From assembly GCA_000721375.1 (NCBI GenBank), contig JOGW01000017.1, forward strand, positions 95,500-159,499: DNA of 64,000 nucleotides, in the 5' to 3' direction. The notes beneath the pieces are model-generated. The model made no database searches. It was not told where the DNA came from and saw only the letters and a program-made list of their open reading frames with translations. This DNA comes from Streptomyces sp. NRRL B-3428. GTDB lineage: Bacteria; Actinomycetota; Actinomycetes; Streptomycetales; Streptomycetaceae. Below, one piece after another: positions 7,123 to 15,890 of this stretch. Numbering within the stretch: the first letter of the stretch is position 1; every line of letters starts with the position of its first letter. A program made the translations under genes and the position numbers.

Positions 7123-8379
7123 TCACCCCGCCGGGACTGGATCGCCGCCGTCCGGCTTCGAAGGCCCTGCAGGCTGCGCCGGCTCCGAAGGCTGCGGCGG
7201 ACCTGACGGCGTCGGGGGCGTCGACGTCTCCGAGAGCTCTGGAGAGCTCGTCGGCTGCACGGGCCCCGAAGGCTCCGCGGGACCCGGTTCTTCCCGGACA
7301 GGGTCATGCCCCCGCCCCGCCACCCGCAAGACCCCCGCAGCCACCACCCCCGCAAGCAACCCGAACACCACCGCCGCCGGAGTGCCTGCGCCGAGGGCGG
7401 TCCACGCGTGGAGGGCGCCGTAGGCGTCCGGGCCGTCGACCGCTGCTCGTACGACCTGGCTGAGCAGCAGGCCGAGGACAGTCGCGCAGATCGCACCGGC
7501 CATCAGGGCCGGGAAGGTGGCGCGGGTGAGCAGGGCCGGGAGCATGCGCAGGGCGAACCAGACCACCACGAGGACCAGCGCGTCCGTGGCGCGGTACAGG
7601 AGCCAGGTGGTGGACATGCCCTCGACGGGTCCGGACCAGCCGCCCATGAGGAGCAACTGGCGGACCAGGTCGCCCACATCGGCCGCCGCGCCCGCCTCCT
7701 GGATCGCGGCCGCGACCCGCTGGTACGAAAGGATCACGAGCGATACGGCGATCACCGCCGTGCCGAGGCTCGCGGCGAGACGGGCGGCGCCGGTGCGCAC
7801 GATGGTCTGGGGCAGCGGGTCCGCGCCCTTGGCCGCGATCCCCCCGACGAGCACCGTCACCCCCGCAGCCACCAGGCCCGCGCCGATCACGACGTGCAGG
7901 CTGCCGCCGATCGAGCTCGCCAGGTTGGCCAGGAAGCGGTAGCTGCCGCTGCCGCGCGCGGCGATCCCCCAGGGCGCGGACAGGGCCGTGGCGAACATCC
8001 CGCTCACCACGCACCACGACCACACAGCCAGGAACGAAGCCCAGATCCGGCGCGCGCCGACCGGGGGCAGTCTGCGCATCAGGAGCAGTGCGCCCGCGAG
8101 GAAGCAGACGACCAGCGTCGCGTACCGGATCTGCAGCGACACCTCGTGCAGGTCGCGGTACCGGTCGTCGGCCGGGGGCCCGTATTCGCCGAGGGTCGTC
8201 GGGAGTTCGTACGTCCAGGGCCCGAGCCAGCCCTGCAGCACACGGACACCCTCGATGCCGAACTGCTCGGTGGCGCCCGGCAGTTCCAGCGCGTCCGCGC
8301 TCGCCCCCGCCCACCACACCAGCACCGCGAGCACAAGCCCGCCGACCACCGCCGGTATCCACGCACGTCGATACGTCAT
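7123..8379 (-). CDS. Polytopic membrane protein with Pro/Ser-rich tail
   Basis: About 418 residues from ATG 8379 (a TTG two codons upstream is possible). A signal-like first helix (WIPAVVGGLVLAVLVWWAGAS) is followed by an extracytoplasmic segment with ELPGATEQFGIEGVRVLQGWLGPWTYELP. Six or seven further hydrophobic helices run through about residue 350. The C-terminal 70 residues are Pro/Ser/Thr-rich (EPSGPVQPTSSPELSE) and probably unstructured. It is convergent with the antiterminator gene, 40 bases apart, so not part of that operon. No transporter or enzyme signature is seen; it resembles uncharacterised integral membrane proteins of Streptomyces. Confidence 0.8.
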   Translation of the reverse strand: MTYRRAWIPAVVGGLVLAVLVWWAGASADALELPGATEQFGIEGVRVLQGWLGPWTYELPTTLGEYGPPADDRYRDLHEVSLQIRYATLVVCFLAGALLLMRRLPPVGARRIWASFLAVWSWCVVSGMFATALSAPWGIAARGSGSYRFLANLASSIGGSLHVVIGAGLVAAGVTVLVGGIAAKGADPLPQTIVRTGAARLAASLGTAVIAVSLVILSYQRVAAAIQEAGAAADVGDLVRQLLLMGGWSGPVEGMSTTWLLYRATDALVLVVVWFALRMLPALLTRATFPALMAGAICATVLGLLLSQVVRAAVDGPDAYGALHAWTALGAGTPAAVVFGLLAGVVAAGVLRVAGRGHDPVREEPGPAEPSGPVQPTSSPELSETSTPPTPSGPPQPSEPAQPAGPSKPDGGDPVPAG

Positions 8380-8510
8380 CGCCAACCGCTCCCCACCCCT
8401 GGATCAAGCCGTCAGGGGAGGCTACGCACCGGCGGTCACATCCCGATCACGAGACCAGGAACACATGGGCGCGATGTGGATCCGGCCGTGGACTGGGGAA
8501 CCGAGTCGGC

Positions 8511-9071
8511 ATGAGGCCCGACATAGAACCCGCGCTGCGGCTCCTGCGTGAGCACGGCGCCGAAAGCATGGACCATCCCGGCGGCACACTCCTCGCCCAT
8601 CTGCTGCGGGTGCAGCGGCTGCTCGCCGGCTGGGGAGCACGGCCCGAGCTGCAGCTCGCCGGGCTGTGTCATGCGTTCTACGGGACCGACGGATTCGCTC
8701 AGGCGCTGCTGCCCGTCGAGGGGCGCGACGAGCTCGCCGCCGCGATCGGTGACGAGGCCGAGGAGATCGTCTACTTCTACGCGGCCTGCGACCGGAAGGT
8801 CTCCTATCGCCAACTGGACCGGTACCGGGACCGGTTGACGGGTGACACCCGCACTCCCACGCTCCGGGAGCAGCAGGATCTGGCGGAGCTCACCGCCGCC
8901 AATGAGCTCGATCTCGCCCGTATCGACGAGGAGTTCCGCAGCCGGCACGGGGACGGACTTCTTGAGCTGTTCACCAGGATGCGCCCAGCACTGAGTGCCG
9001 CCGCCTGGCGGACGTGTACGGACGTCCTCACAGGCGACGGCATCGGCAGCGGTAGCAGCGGCAGAGGCTGA
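8511..9071 (+). CDS. DUF6817-like (degenerate HD-type) protein
   Basis: A 186-residue soluble helical protein. DHPGGTLLAHLLRVQRLL (about residues 20-37) and LAGLCHAFYGTDGF (about 47-60) place two His residues where HD-domain hydrolases have theirs. This fits the family I know as DUF6817, whose chemistry is unproven. EIVYFYAACDRKVSY and LTAANELDLARIDE complete the helical core. The ATG at 8511 matches the start of the conserved part; the frame runs open upstream, but there the translation turns low-complexity. It diverges from the membrane protein on the left and converges on the MFS gene on the right, so it is probably monocistronic. Confidence 0.75.
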   Translation: MRPDIEPALRLLREHGAESMDHPGGTLLAHLLRVQRLLAGWGARPELQLAGLCHAFYGTDGFAQALLPVEGRDELAAAIGDEAEEIVYFYAACDRKVSYRQLDRYRDRLTGDTRTPTLREQQDLAELTAANELDLARIDEEFRSRHGDGLLELFTRMRPALSAAAWRTCTDVLTGDGIGSGSSGRG

Positions 9072-9089
9072 GGCTGAGACGGCGCGCGG

Positions 9090-10532
9090 TCAGTGGTGGC
9101 CCGCACCCTCCGCCGCCTTGCGCGGCAGCAGGCGCAGCGCCGGCAGACAGACCGCGGTGATCGCGAGGACCACGATCAGGCTGATGGTCATGGCGTGGGT
9201 CGAGCCGTCCGGGACGAAGTGGAAGTAGACCGTGGTCACGGTGGCGGAGCCGATGCCGTTGGCGAGCTGCTGGATCGCGGTGAGCGAGCCGCTCGCGCTG
9301 CCGGCCTCGTCGGGGTCGATGTCGCCGAGGGCGATGTCGAAGATCGAGCCGAAGCAGGCGCCCATGCCGAGTCCGGTGAGGAAGACGGCGGGGGCCAGGG
9401 CCCACAGCGAGACGGACAGACCCGAGGTGAGGACGAGCGCGAGCAGATAGCCGGCGCCGGCCATGGTCAGGAGCATGCCGATCAGGACGAGCGTGCGGCC
9501 GAGCTTCGAGGCCAGGGCCATGCCCGCGCCGGCCGCGACGATGATGCCGAGGGTCAGCGGCAGCATGCCGAGCGCGGTGTCACCGGGGCTGGCGTGCAGC
9601 GCCTGCTGCAGGAAGAGCGAGATGACGTACGTCAGACCGCTGGTCACCGCGAAGAAGAGCAGGCCGACGAAGAGGCCCGAGGTGAAGCCCTTGTTCTTGA
9701 GGAGCGAGGGCTTGATCAGGGGGTCGGCGGCGGTGCGCTGACGGTGGGCGAAGAGACCGAGGAAGGCCACGCCGACCGCGAGTGAGCCGAGGGACAGGGC
9801 GGACCAGCCGTACGTGGAGCCCTCGATCAGGCCGAACATCAAGCCGAACATGGTGACGGCGAGCAGACCTGCGCCCTTGCCGTCGACGGTGGTGGCGTGG
9901 TCTGCGGATACATCGTCCCTGGGCAGCAGCCGGGTCGCGGCGAACAGGCCGATGACACCGAGCACCAGGTTGATCAGGAAGACCGGCCGCCAGGACAGAC
10001 CGCCGAAGTCGGCGTCGATGACGAAGCCGGCCAGGACCGGGCCGCCGATCGTGGCGAGGCCGAGGAGCGGGCCGAAGAGGTTGAAGGCCTTGCGCAGCAT
10101 GTCGCGGGGGAAGGTCTTGGTCATGATCGCCATGCCCTGCGGGATCAGGAGCGCGCCGAACGCCCCCTGAACGGCGCGGGCGACCACGAGCAGCGCCGGA
10201 TCGGGCGATAGACCGGCGACGGCGGAGGCCGCGGTGAAGCCGGCCATGCCGATCAGGAAGAGCCGGCGCTGGCCGAACTTGTCGCCGAGCCGGCCGCCGA
10301 CCACGAGCAGGACGCCCATCGCCAGGGCGTAGGCGGAGCCGAGCCACTTGATCAGGGATTCGCCGCCGCCGATGTCGTTCACGATCGTCGGCGCCGCGAT
10401 GTTGGTGACCGTCGCGTCGATCATGTCGAGCGCGTCGGCCAGCAGGACCAGGCCAAGGATCAGCCACAGGGCCGTACGAGAGAGGGAGGCCGCCGTCCTG
10501 GGCGGCTCGGTGAGAGCTGTCGTCGCAGTCAT
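9090..10532 (-). CDS. MFS drug/proton antiporter, DHA2 (14-TM) type
   Basis: A 480-residue transporter with about 14 hydrophobic segments. The DHA2 signatures are visible: motif D1-like LADALDMIDATVTNIAAPTI in TM1, motif A GGRLGDKFGQRR (about residues 81-92), and motif C GPVLAGF (about 164). It should export hydrophobic toxic compounds or metabolites across the cytoplasmic membrane at the cost of the proton gradient. The divergent TetR gene starts 158 bases away and is the likely repressor. The substrate cannot be predicted. Confidence 0.9.
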   Translation of the reverse strand: MTATTALTEPPRTAASLSRTALWLILGLVLLADALDMIDATVTNIAAPTIVNDIGGGESLIKWLGSAYALAMGVLLVVGGRLGDKFGQRRLFLIGMAGFTAASAVAGLSPDPALLVVARAVQGAFGALLIPQGMAIMTKTFPRDMLRKAFNLFGPLLGLATIGGPVLAGFVIDADFGGLSWRPVFLINLVLGVIGLFAATRLLPRDDVSADHATTVDGKGAGLLAVTMFGLMFGLIEGSTYGWSALSLGSLAVGVAFLGLFAHRQRTAADPLIKPSLLKNKGFTSGLFVGLLFFAVTSGLTYVISLFLQQALHASPGDTALGMLPLTLGIIVAAGAGMALASKLGRTLVLIGMLLTMAGAGYLLALVLTSGLSVSLWALAPAVFLTGLGMGACFGSIFDIALGDIDPDEAGSASGSLTAIQQLANGIGSATVTTVYFHFVPDGSTHAMTISLIVVLAITAVCLPALRLLPRKAAEGAGHH

Positions 10533-10690
10533 GGCGAGCTCCTCGGGTCGAAGGGAACGACCAGGATCGGCCGCACCTTCAGAAAACCACAGCCGATACG
10601 AAACCGCAATCGCTACAGTTTTTTAGTCATTACGAGAACGTGGTCGCTCCGATAGGCTGGACGCATGACGGAAACCGTGGACGTGGACGC

Positions 10691-11275
10691 ATGACGGAGA
10701 CCAAGGAGCCCGGCCGCCGCGAGCGCAAGAAGGCGGCGACGCGTAAGGCGCTGTCCGATGCGGCCCTGGAGCTGTTTCTGGAGCGGGGCTTCGAGAAGGT
10801 GACCGTCGCGCAGATCGCCGAGCGCGCCGACACCGCCGTGACCACGCTGTTCGCGCACTTCCCCGGCGGCAAAGAGGCCCTGATCCTCGGCGACGGCAGC
10901 GAGCGGGCGGCCTCCCTTGCGGCGGCGGTGCGCGAGCGGGGCGAGGGCGAGTCGGTGATCGACGCCCTTGAGCGGTTCTTCGCCGGGCGCGGGATCTTCT
11001 CCGAGGATCAGGACCAGACGTATCGCAAGCAGGTGGCGTTCGTGGCGAACACCCCCAAGCTGCGGGCCTACGCACGGCAGTTGTGGGTCTCGTGCGAGGA
11101 ATCGCTCGCGCAGGTCATCGCCGAGGAGACCGGCAGGGCCGAGGACGATCTCTCACTGCGCGTGCTCGCCCGCTACGTACTGGAGATCCCGGACCTGGCC
11201 TCGCTCGAACCGGACCCGCGCCGCTCGCTCGACACGGTCTTCGAGCATCTGCGGCGCGGGTGGCCCGGCGTGTAG
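10691..11275 (+). CDS. TetR-family transcriptional regulator
   Basis: 194 residues with the TetR helix-turn-helix at about residues 10-58: RKKAATRKALSDAALELFLE, KVTVAQIAERADTAVTTLFA, then HFPGGKEAL. The variable C-terminal domain, about 70-190, would bind an inducer. ATG 10691 fits family starts; an in-frame extension upstream looks non-native. It is divergent from one MFS gene and convergent with a second, ending seven bases from the latter's stop. Control of the divergent transporter is the usual arrangement; no clear palindrome was found in the 158-base spacer. Confidence 0.9.
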   Translation: MTETKEPGRRERKKAATRKALSDAALELFLERGFEKVTVAQIAERADTAVTTLFAHFPGGKEALILGDGSERAASLAAAVRERGEGESVIDALERFFAGRGIFSEDQDQTYRKQVAFVANTPKLRAYARQLWVSCEESLAQVIAEETGRAEDDLSLRVLARYVLEIPDLASLEPDPRRSLDTVFEHLRRGWPGV

Positions 11276-11281
11276 TCGCCG

Positions 11282-12778
11282 TCAGCTCGCGACGCTCGGC
11301 TTCCGCAGGAAGAGGGCGGCGAGCACCGAACCGGCAAGCACCAGAAGCGAGTTGACGAGAATCGCGAAGGTCACCCCGGAGAGGACCGCCTCGGAGCCGG
11401 TCGGGCCGGTGGCGCCCATCCGCGCGGTGACCAGCGCACTCATCACCGGGATGCCGAGCGTGATGCCCACCTGCTGGGTCATGGTGGCGAGCCCGGCGGC
11501 CAGGCCCTGCTCCGCGTCGGGCAGGCCCGAGGTGGCGGTGACCATGAAGCCGACGATCACGAGCATGTTGCCCACGCCGCCCACGAACGTGGCCGCGAGC
11601 AGCAGCCAGATCCAGCCGCCGGACGCGCCGAGTGCGACGAGGGACGCGGTGGCGAGGGCCTGGACCACACCCCCGTACACGATCGTGCGCAGGTTGCCGT
11701 AACGCCCCACGAAGCGTCCGCCGAGCGTGCCGCCGAGCACCGTCCCGACGCCGAGGACGCCGAAGGCGAGGCCGGTGGACAGGGCCGAGTAGCCGAGGAC
11801 TTCCTGCAGATAGAGCGTGAGCAGGAAGACGAGGGAGGTCTCGGTGACGAAGGCGATCAGGCCCGCGGTGTTGCCCCAGATCACGGTGCGCCGCTTGAGG
11901 ATCGACACGGGGACGAGGGGCGCCGCGGCCCGGCGCTCCACGAACCAGAAGCCGACGAGCAGCGCCAGGCCCGCGGCGAGCGCGAGCAGGGTGGTGGGCT
12001 CGGTCCAGCCGGTCTCACCGGCCTGCGTCAGTCCGTAGACGAGAGCGAGCAGTCCCCCGGTGACGGCGATGGCGCCGGGAAGGTCCAGGCGCGGGCGTGC
12101 GGCCGAGGGGGTCCCCCCTGCTCGAGCGGAGCCGAGAGCTCGGGGGCGGGACTCGGTGATCACGGACGGGGCGAGGGCGAGGACGAGCAGGGCCACGGGG
12201 ACGTTGACGAAGAACGCCCAGCGCCAGGAGAGCAGTTCGGTGAGCAGTCCGCCGAGGATCGCGCCGGCGGTGAACCCGGCCGACATCAGGGCGCCGTTGA
12301 GGCCCAACGCCCGTTCCCTGAGCGGGCCTTCCTTGAAGGCCGTGGTCAGGAGCGAGAGTCCGGCCGGGGTGACGGCGGCGGTGGCGAGGCCCTGCAGGAC
12401 GCGGGCGACGAGCAGCACTTCGGGCGATCCCGCGAAGCCGCCGAGCGCGGAGGAGGCGGCGAGCAGGGCCATGCCGCCGAGGAAGAGGCGCTTGCGGCCG
12501 AAGAGGTCCGCGATCCGCCCGAACAGGAGGGTGAACCCGGCGGCGGCGAGCGCGAACGAGGTCGCGATCCACTGCAGATGGGAGAGCGAGAAGCCCAGGC
12601 CCTCGCCGACGACCGGCAGGGCGACGTTCAGGATCGAGAAGTCCACGGCGATCATGAACTGCGCGCCGAGGAGGAGGGTGAGGACGAGCTTCTGCCGTCC
12701 TGTCATGCGGAGTTGAGGATCTTCGTTACGGGTGGTTGTCCCCGGCGCGGTGGCCGGGGACTCGGTGACGGTGGACAT
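11282..12778 (-). CDS. MFS transporter, EmrB/QacA type, with repeat-derived insertion
   Basis: 498 residues, about 14 transmembrane helices. QFMIAVDFSILNVALPVV in TM1 and FGRIADLFGRKR (motif A) place it in the DHA2 drug:H+ antiporter group, distinct from its neighbour at 9090. ATG 12778 is chosen because AGGGGG lies nine bases upstream; another ATG is three codons earlier. In the cytoplasmic loop between the two halves, the residues RALGSARAGGTPSA are encoded by a GC-rich element at 12104-12151 that looks like a common Streptomyces dispersed repeat read in frame. The loop is tolerant of insertions, so the protein may still work. A dyad at 12793-12816 could be its operator. Confidence 0.9.
   Translation of the reverse strand: MSTVTESPATAPGTTTRNEDPQLRMTGRQKLVLTLLLGAQFMIAVDFSILNVALPVVGEGLGFSLSHLQWIATSFALAAAGFTLLFGRIADLFGRKRLFLGGMALLAASSALGGFAGSPEVLLVARVLQGLATAAVTPAGLSLLTTAFKEGPLRERALGLNGALMSAGFTAGAILGGLLTELLSWRWAFFVNVPVALLVLALAPSVITESRPRALGSARAGGTPSAARPRLDLPGAIAVTGGLLALVYGLTQAGETGWTEPTTLLALAAGLALLVGFWFVERRAAAPLVPVSILKRRTVIWGNTAGLIAFVTETSLVFLLTLYLQEVLGYSALSTGLAFGVLGVGTVLGGTLGGRFVGRYGNLRTIVYGGVVQALATASLVALGASGGWIWLLLAATFVGGVGNMLVIVGFMVTATSGLPDAEQGLAAGLATMTQQVGITLGIPVMSALVTARMGATGPTGSEAVLSGVTFAILVNSLLVLAGSVLAALFLRKPSVAS
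12104..12151. repeat. Streptomyces dispersed repeat inside the MFS gene
   Basis: The stretch contains CCCCCCTGCTCGAGCGGAGC followed by CGAGAGCTCGGGGG, a sequence I recognise from many Streptomyces intergenic regions, with CCCCC/GGGGG ends and internal CTCGAG/GAGCTC symmetry. Here it interrupts a coding sequence without shifting the frame. Confidence 0.55.
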
Positions 12779-12792
12779 GGCGGGCATCCCCC

Positions 12793-12816
12793 TAAACGGT
12801 TCACGCGGTCCGTTAA
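12793..12816. promoter_or_regulatory. Candidate operator in front of the second MFS gene
   Basis: TAAACGG (12793-12799) and CCGTTAA (12810-12816) form a nearly perfect inverted repeat with a 10-base spacer, 15 bases upstream of the MFS start. This is the size and position expected for a TetR-type operator. The same arms are not seen in front of the nearby tetR gene. Confidence 0.45.
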
Positions 12817-12869
12817 GTGATGCCGGAACCGTAGCAGAGGATCCCGCTCTAATGGAACTTCAGAACCTT

Positions 12870-13490
12870 TTAGGTGAGCATGGCCACCGCCAGTCCCGCG
12901 ATCAGCGCACTCGACGCCACCGCCGTCACCAGCCGCCCCCGCCGCCCGGTCAGCACCCGGCCGAGCAGCGCTCCCCCGCCGGCCAGCAGCAGCTGCCAGC
13001 TGGCGGAGGCGAGGAAGGCGGCGAGCACGAAGACCGTCTGCTCCAGTCCCCCGGACGGTGTGCCGGAGCCCGAGCCGAGGACCAGCGCGGTGAAGTAGAC
13101 GACGGTCACCGGGTTGAGCAGGGTGATGCCGAGGAGGCTCAAGTAGGCGCGGATCGGGGTGAGTTCGCGCACCTCGCGACCGGCCGAGGCCGTACCCCGG
13201 TACTGGCGGATCGCGGTGAGAGTCCCCCGTACGGCCATGGCCAGCAGGACCACGGCCGAGGCCCAGCGCAGCGGGCCGGTCACCGAGGCGAGCAGGGGCG
13301 CGAGTGCGCTGCCGCCGAGTGCGGCGATCAGGGCGTAGAGGCCGTCGGCACTGGCCACACCGAGTGCGGCCGAGGCTCCGGTGCGCAGGGATGTGCGGGC
13401 GGTGAGGGCTACGAGATAGGTCGCGACGGCGCCGACCGGGATGGCGATGCCATAACCGGCGAGCAGTCCGGCGACCGCTGCCGCCGTCAT
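12870..13490 (-). CDS. LysE/RhtB-family amino-acid exporter
   Basis: 206 residues with six hydrophobic helices. LLAGYGIAIPVGAVATYLVAL at the N-terminus and LNPVTVVYFTALVLG in the middle are LysE-superfamily signatures; the G-x-x-x-P-V-G of TM1 and the L-N-P motif line the transport path. It should export a basic or neutral amino acid or a derivative. ATG 13490 is preferred over the in-frame ATG at 13514: it gives the usual short N-terminus and overlaps the stop of a 35-codon upstream frame as ATGA, suggesting coupled translation. No Lrp/LysG-type regulator gene is adjacent. Confidence 0.88.
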   Translation of the reverse strand: MTAAAVAGLLAGYGIAIPVGAVATYLVALTARTSLRTGASAALGVASADGLYALIAALGGSALAPLLASVTGPLRWASAVVLLAMAVRGTLTAIRQYRGTASAGREVRELTPIRAYLSLLGITLLNPVTVVYFTALVLGSGSGTPSGGLEQTVFVLAAFLASASWQLLLAGGGALLGRVLTGRRGRLVTAVASSALIAGLAVAMLT

Positions 13491-13594
13491 GCGAGCGGCA
13501 GTTCGAGCCTCCATGGACGGCCGGGCTGCTGCTGCGCGCGCACCGGGGAGGTGGCGTCGGACAGCAACAGGGCGGCGGTGTGAAGGGTCGTCAT
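13487..13594 (-). CDS. Small 35-residue ORF coupled to the LysE-type exporter
   Basis: ATG 13594 to TGA 13487-13489, reading MTTLHTAALLLSDATSPVRA and then a tail rich in Gln, Pro and Arg. Its TGA overlaps the exporter's ATG by 4 bases, the usual sign of translational coupling in this genome. No Shine-Dalgarno sequence is evident and no family is known to me. It may be a leader peptide or a decayed gene end; the reading is tentative. Confidence 0.35.
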   Translation of the reverse strand: MTTLHTAALLLSDATSPVRAQQQPGRPWRLELPLA

Positions 13595-13631
13595 GCCGGG
13601 ATCATGGCGAGCGGGCAGCGACGGCGGCAAC

Positions 13632-14567
13632 TCAATTTCCGAGCCCCTGACCCCGGGGATTTTCGAGCCCCTGCACTCCCCCGAGCTTGTCCGGATTGAC
13701 CTGGAACCGCAGATCACTCAGCAGCCCCTCGTCCGTCACCTCGTAGGACAGCGTGCCGATGGTGACCCCTTCGAGGGTGAACACAAGGCCGAGCTCGCCG
13801 TTGATGACGGCCGGGGTCGTGACCATGGCGGCGTAGTCCGGCTTGGCCAGCACACCGAGCACCCAGCGGGCGACCGCGTCCGCGCCGTGCAGTGGGCGGC
13901 GGGCCGCGGTGACCTTGCCGCCGCCGTCCGACCAGCAGGTGACGTCGGGGGCGAGCAGCTCCATCATCCCGGTCAGATCGCCGCCGGAAGCGGCCTCCAG
14001 GAACAGCCGGGTGACCCGTTCGCGCTCGGCGCCGTCCGCCTCGTACCGCGGCCTGCGCGCCTGGACATGGGAGCGGGCGCGGTGGGCGGTCTGGCGTACG
14101 GACTGCTCGGACCTGTCGAGGGTCTCGGCGATCTCCGCGTACGAGTAGCCGAAGACCTCACGGAGGACGAACACCGCGCGCTCCACCGGCCCGAGGGTTT
14201 CGAGCACCACCAGCATCGCCATGGAGACGGACTCGGCCATCTCTGCCTCCTCGGCGACATCAGGGGTGGTGAGCAGCGGTTCGGGCAGCCAGGGGCCGAC
14301 ATAGGTCTCGCGGGTGGCGCGGGCCGAAGTGAGCCTGGTCAGGCAGAGGTTGGTGACGGAGCGGACGAGATACGCACGCGGGTTGGCCACATCGGAGCGG
14401 TCCGTCTTCGACCAGCTCAGCCAGGTGTCCTGGAGGATGTCCTCGGCGTCGGCGACGCTGCCGAGGAGCCGGTAGGCGGTGGCGAAGAGCAGACGGCGGT
14501 GTTCGAGGAACGGGTCCGCGGGCCCCTCGGTGACAGGGTCGGCGGCGGTGGCGCGATCATCCGGCAT
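13632..14567 (-). CDS. ECF41-type sigma factor with SnoaL-like C-terminal domain
   Basis: About 311 residues from ATG 14567. Region 2 (about residues 20-85) includes DAEDILQDTWLSWSKT. Region 4 (about 130-180) includes PVERAVFVLREVFGYSYAEI and RSEQSVRQTAHRARSHV. From about residue 195 a SnoaL/NTF2-like domain follows (FLEAASGGDLTGMMELLAPD), the hallmark of the ECF41/SigJ group, in which this extension modulates activity in place of an anti-sigma factor. The last residues (LRFQVNPDKLGGVQ) match the conserved NPDKL motif reported for the family. It is directly followed upstream by an FAD oxidoreductase gene, a standard ECF41 neighbour and probably its target. Confidence 0.92.
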   Translation of the reverse strand: MPDDRATAADPVTEGPADPFLEHRRLLFATAYRLLGSVADAEDILQDTWLSWSKTDRSDVANPRAYLVRSVTNLCLTRLTSARATRETYVGPWLPEPLLTTPDVAEEAEMAESVSMAMLVVLETLGPVERAVFVLREVFGYSYAEIAETLDRSEQSVRQTAHRARSHVQARRPRYEADGAERERVTRLFLEAASGGDLTGMMELLAPDVTCWSDGGGKVTAARRPLHGADAVARWVLGVLAKPDYAAMVTTPAVINGELGLVFTLEGVTIGTLSYEVTDEGLLSDLRFQVNPDKLGGVQGLENPRGQGLGN

Positions 14568-14609
14568 CGCGCCACCTTCGCAGTCGACTGGGGGCTCGTT
14601 CAAGACAGT

Positions 14610-15788
14610 TCACACCTTCGTCGAGCGTCCGCCGTGCGGCCAGACCGCCGCACCCGCGAGCTTCTTGGTGAGCCGGTAGGTCTGCACCGGGCTGCCGCTG
14701 ACCGTCTCCTTGTAGAACACGGCGCTGCGGCCCTTGAGATACATCCGCCGAGGTGTCTCGTCGGGCCGGGTGAACTGGATGACCGCGTCCTTGCGGCCGA
14801 GGCTCACCGGCTGGTGGACGTAGCCGAAGCGGAACGGCTTGACCTGCTTGCCCCGCAGCCGTCGCGCGATGGCGTCCGCGGTGTACGCGGCCGTCGGAAT
14901 CCCCGACTGGCAGGTGCCGTGCAGTGTGCCCCAGGCCTGCTCGACGCGGGCCGCGTCCCCGATCGCGTGGATCTCGGGGTGCGAAACGGAACGCAGCGTG
15001 GCGTCCACCAGGATCCGCCCGGCCTCGTCCACGGCGATCCTCGACTCGGCGGCGAGCCGCGGGACCCGTACACCGGCGGTCCACAACGTGGCGTCGGAGT
15101 CGAGGAGTTCACCGTCCGCGAGCTCGACCGCGGCGGGCAGCACCTTCTCGACCGTCACACCCGAGCGGACGGTGACGCCGAGCCGCTCAAGACCGGCGAG
15201 CAGATACGCCTGCGCCTTCGCGCCCATCATCGAACCGGGCACCTCGCGGCTGAGCAGCGTGACATCCAGACCGGGGTGCGCCTCGGCGATCTCGGCGGCG
15301 GCCTCGACGCCGGTGAGCCCGCCGCCGCTGACGGTCACCGCGCCGCCCCGCACAGCCAGCCGGGCGAGGTCCTGGGACATCCGGCGCGCGGTGCGCGGGT
15401 CGTTGAGGGTGTACGCGTGCTCGGCGACGCCCGGCACAAGACCGGTGTCGGTGGAGCTGCCGAGTGCGTAGACGAGGGTGTCGTACGCGAGGGGCTCGTC
15501 GATCCCGGAGACCGAGACCTCGCGGGCCTCGACGTCGATCTCCGTGGCCCAGCCCTCGGCGAACTCGATCCCCGTACCGTCGAGCAGCTCGGCGATCCGT
15601 ACGTCCGCGAGCTCCTGACCCGCGGCGATCTGGTGCATCCTGAGCCGCTCGGTGAACCGGGGCGAGGGGTTGACCAGGGTGATCCGCGTACCCGGGGTCC
15701 GGCGGGTGCGGTGGGCGAGCCGGACCGCGGTCATCATGCCGGTGTAGCCGGCGCCGAGTACGAGGACGCGGTGTTCGATGGCGCTCAT
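14610..15788 (-). CDS. NAD(P)/FAD-dependent oxidoreductase (NDH-2-like)
   Basis: 392 residues from ATG 15788 with AAGGAGC eight bases upstream. The N-terminal FAD-binding fold has VLVLGAGYTGMMTAVRLA (GxGxxG), and a second dinucleotide fold near residue 165 has VTVSGGGLTGVEAAAEIAEA for NAD(P)H. IHAIGDAARVEQAWG near residue 285 is the C-terminal FAD motif (GD). Organisation fits type II NADH dehydrogenases and related single-subunit flavoproteins, though no C-terminal membrane helix is obvious. It is 43 bases upstream of the ECF41 sigma gene on the same strand. In characterised ECF41 loci, oxidoreductase or decarboxylase genes of this kind are the sigma factor's targets. Confidence 0.9.
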   Translation of the reverse strand: MSAIEHRVLVLGAGYTGMMTAVRLAHRTRRTPGTRITLVNPSPRFTERLRMHQIAAGQELADVRIAELLDGTGIEFAEGWATEIDVEAREVSVSGIDEPLAYDTLVYALGSSTDTGLVPGVAEHAYTLNDPRTARRMSQDLARLAVRGGAVTVSGGGLTGVEAAAEIAEAHPGLDVTLLSREVPGSMMGAKAQAYLLAGLERLGVTVRSGVTVEKVLPAAVELADGELLDSDATLWTAGVRVPRLAAESRIAVDEAGRILVDATLRSVSHPEIHAIGDAARVEQAWGTLHGTCQSGIPTAAYTADAIARRLRGKQVKPFRFGYVHQPVSLGRKDAVIQFTRPDETPRRMYLKGRSAVFYKETVSGSPVQTYRLTKKLAGAAVWPHGGRSTKV

Positions 15789-15890
15789 GGCTGGCTCCTT
15801 CGTGGTCTGTTTCCGTTGCGGTGTCGTCCATGGGACTGACGACACCGCCCGGATGTGACAGGAGCTTGTGTGAGCCGGGTCACACAGGGT

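Noticed and set aside
10533..10690. TetR operator between the first MFS gene and tetR
   Set aside because: I could not find an inverted repeat with arms of six or more bases and sensible spacing in this AT-rich spacer.
13593..15839. A 748-codon forward frame over the ECF41 and oxidoreductase genes
   Set aside because: Antisense shadow; both reverse-strand genes have full catalytic and domain motifs, while this frame has none.
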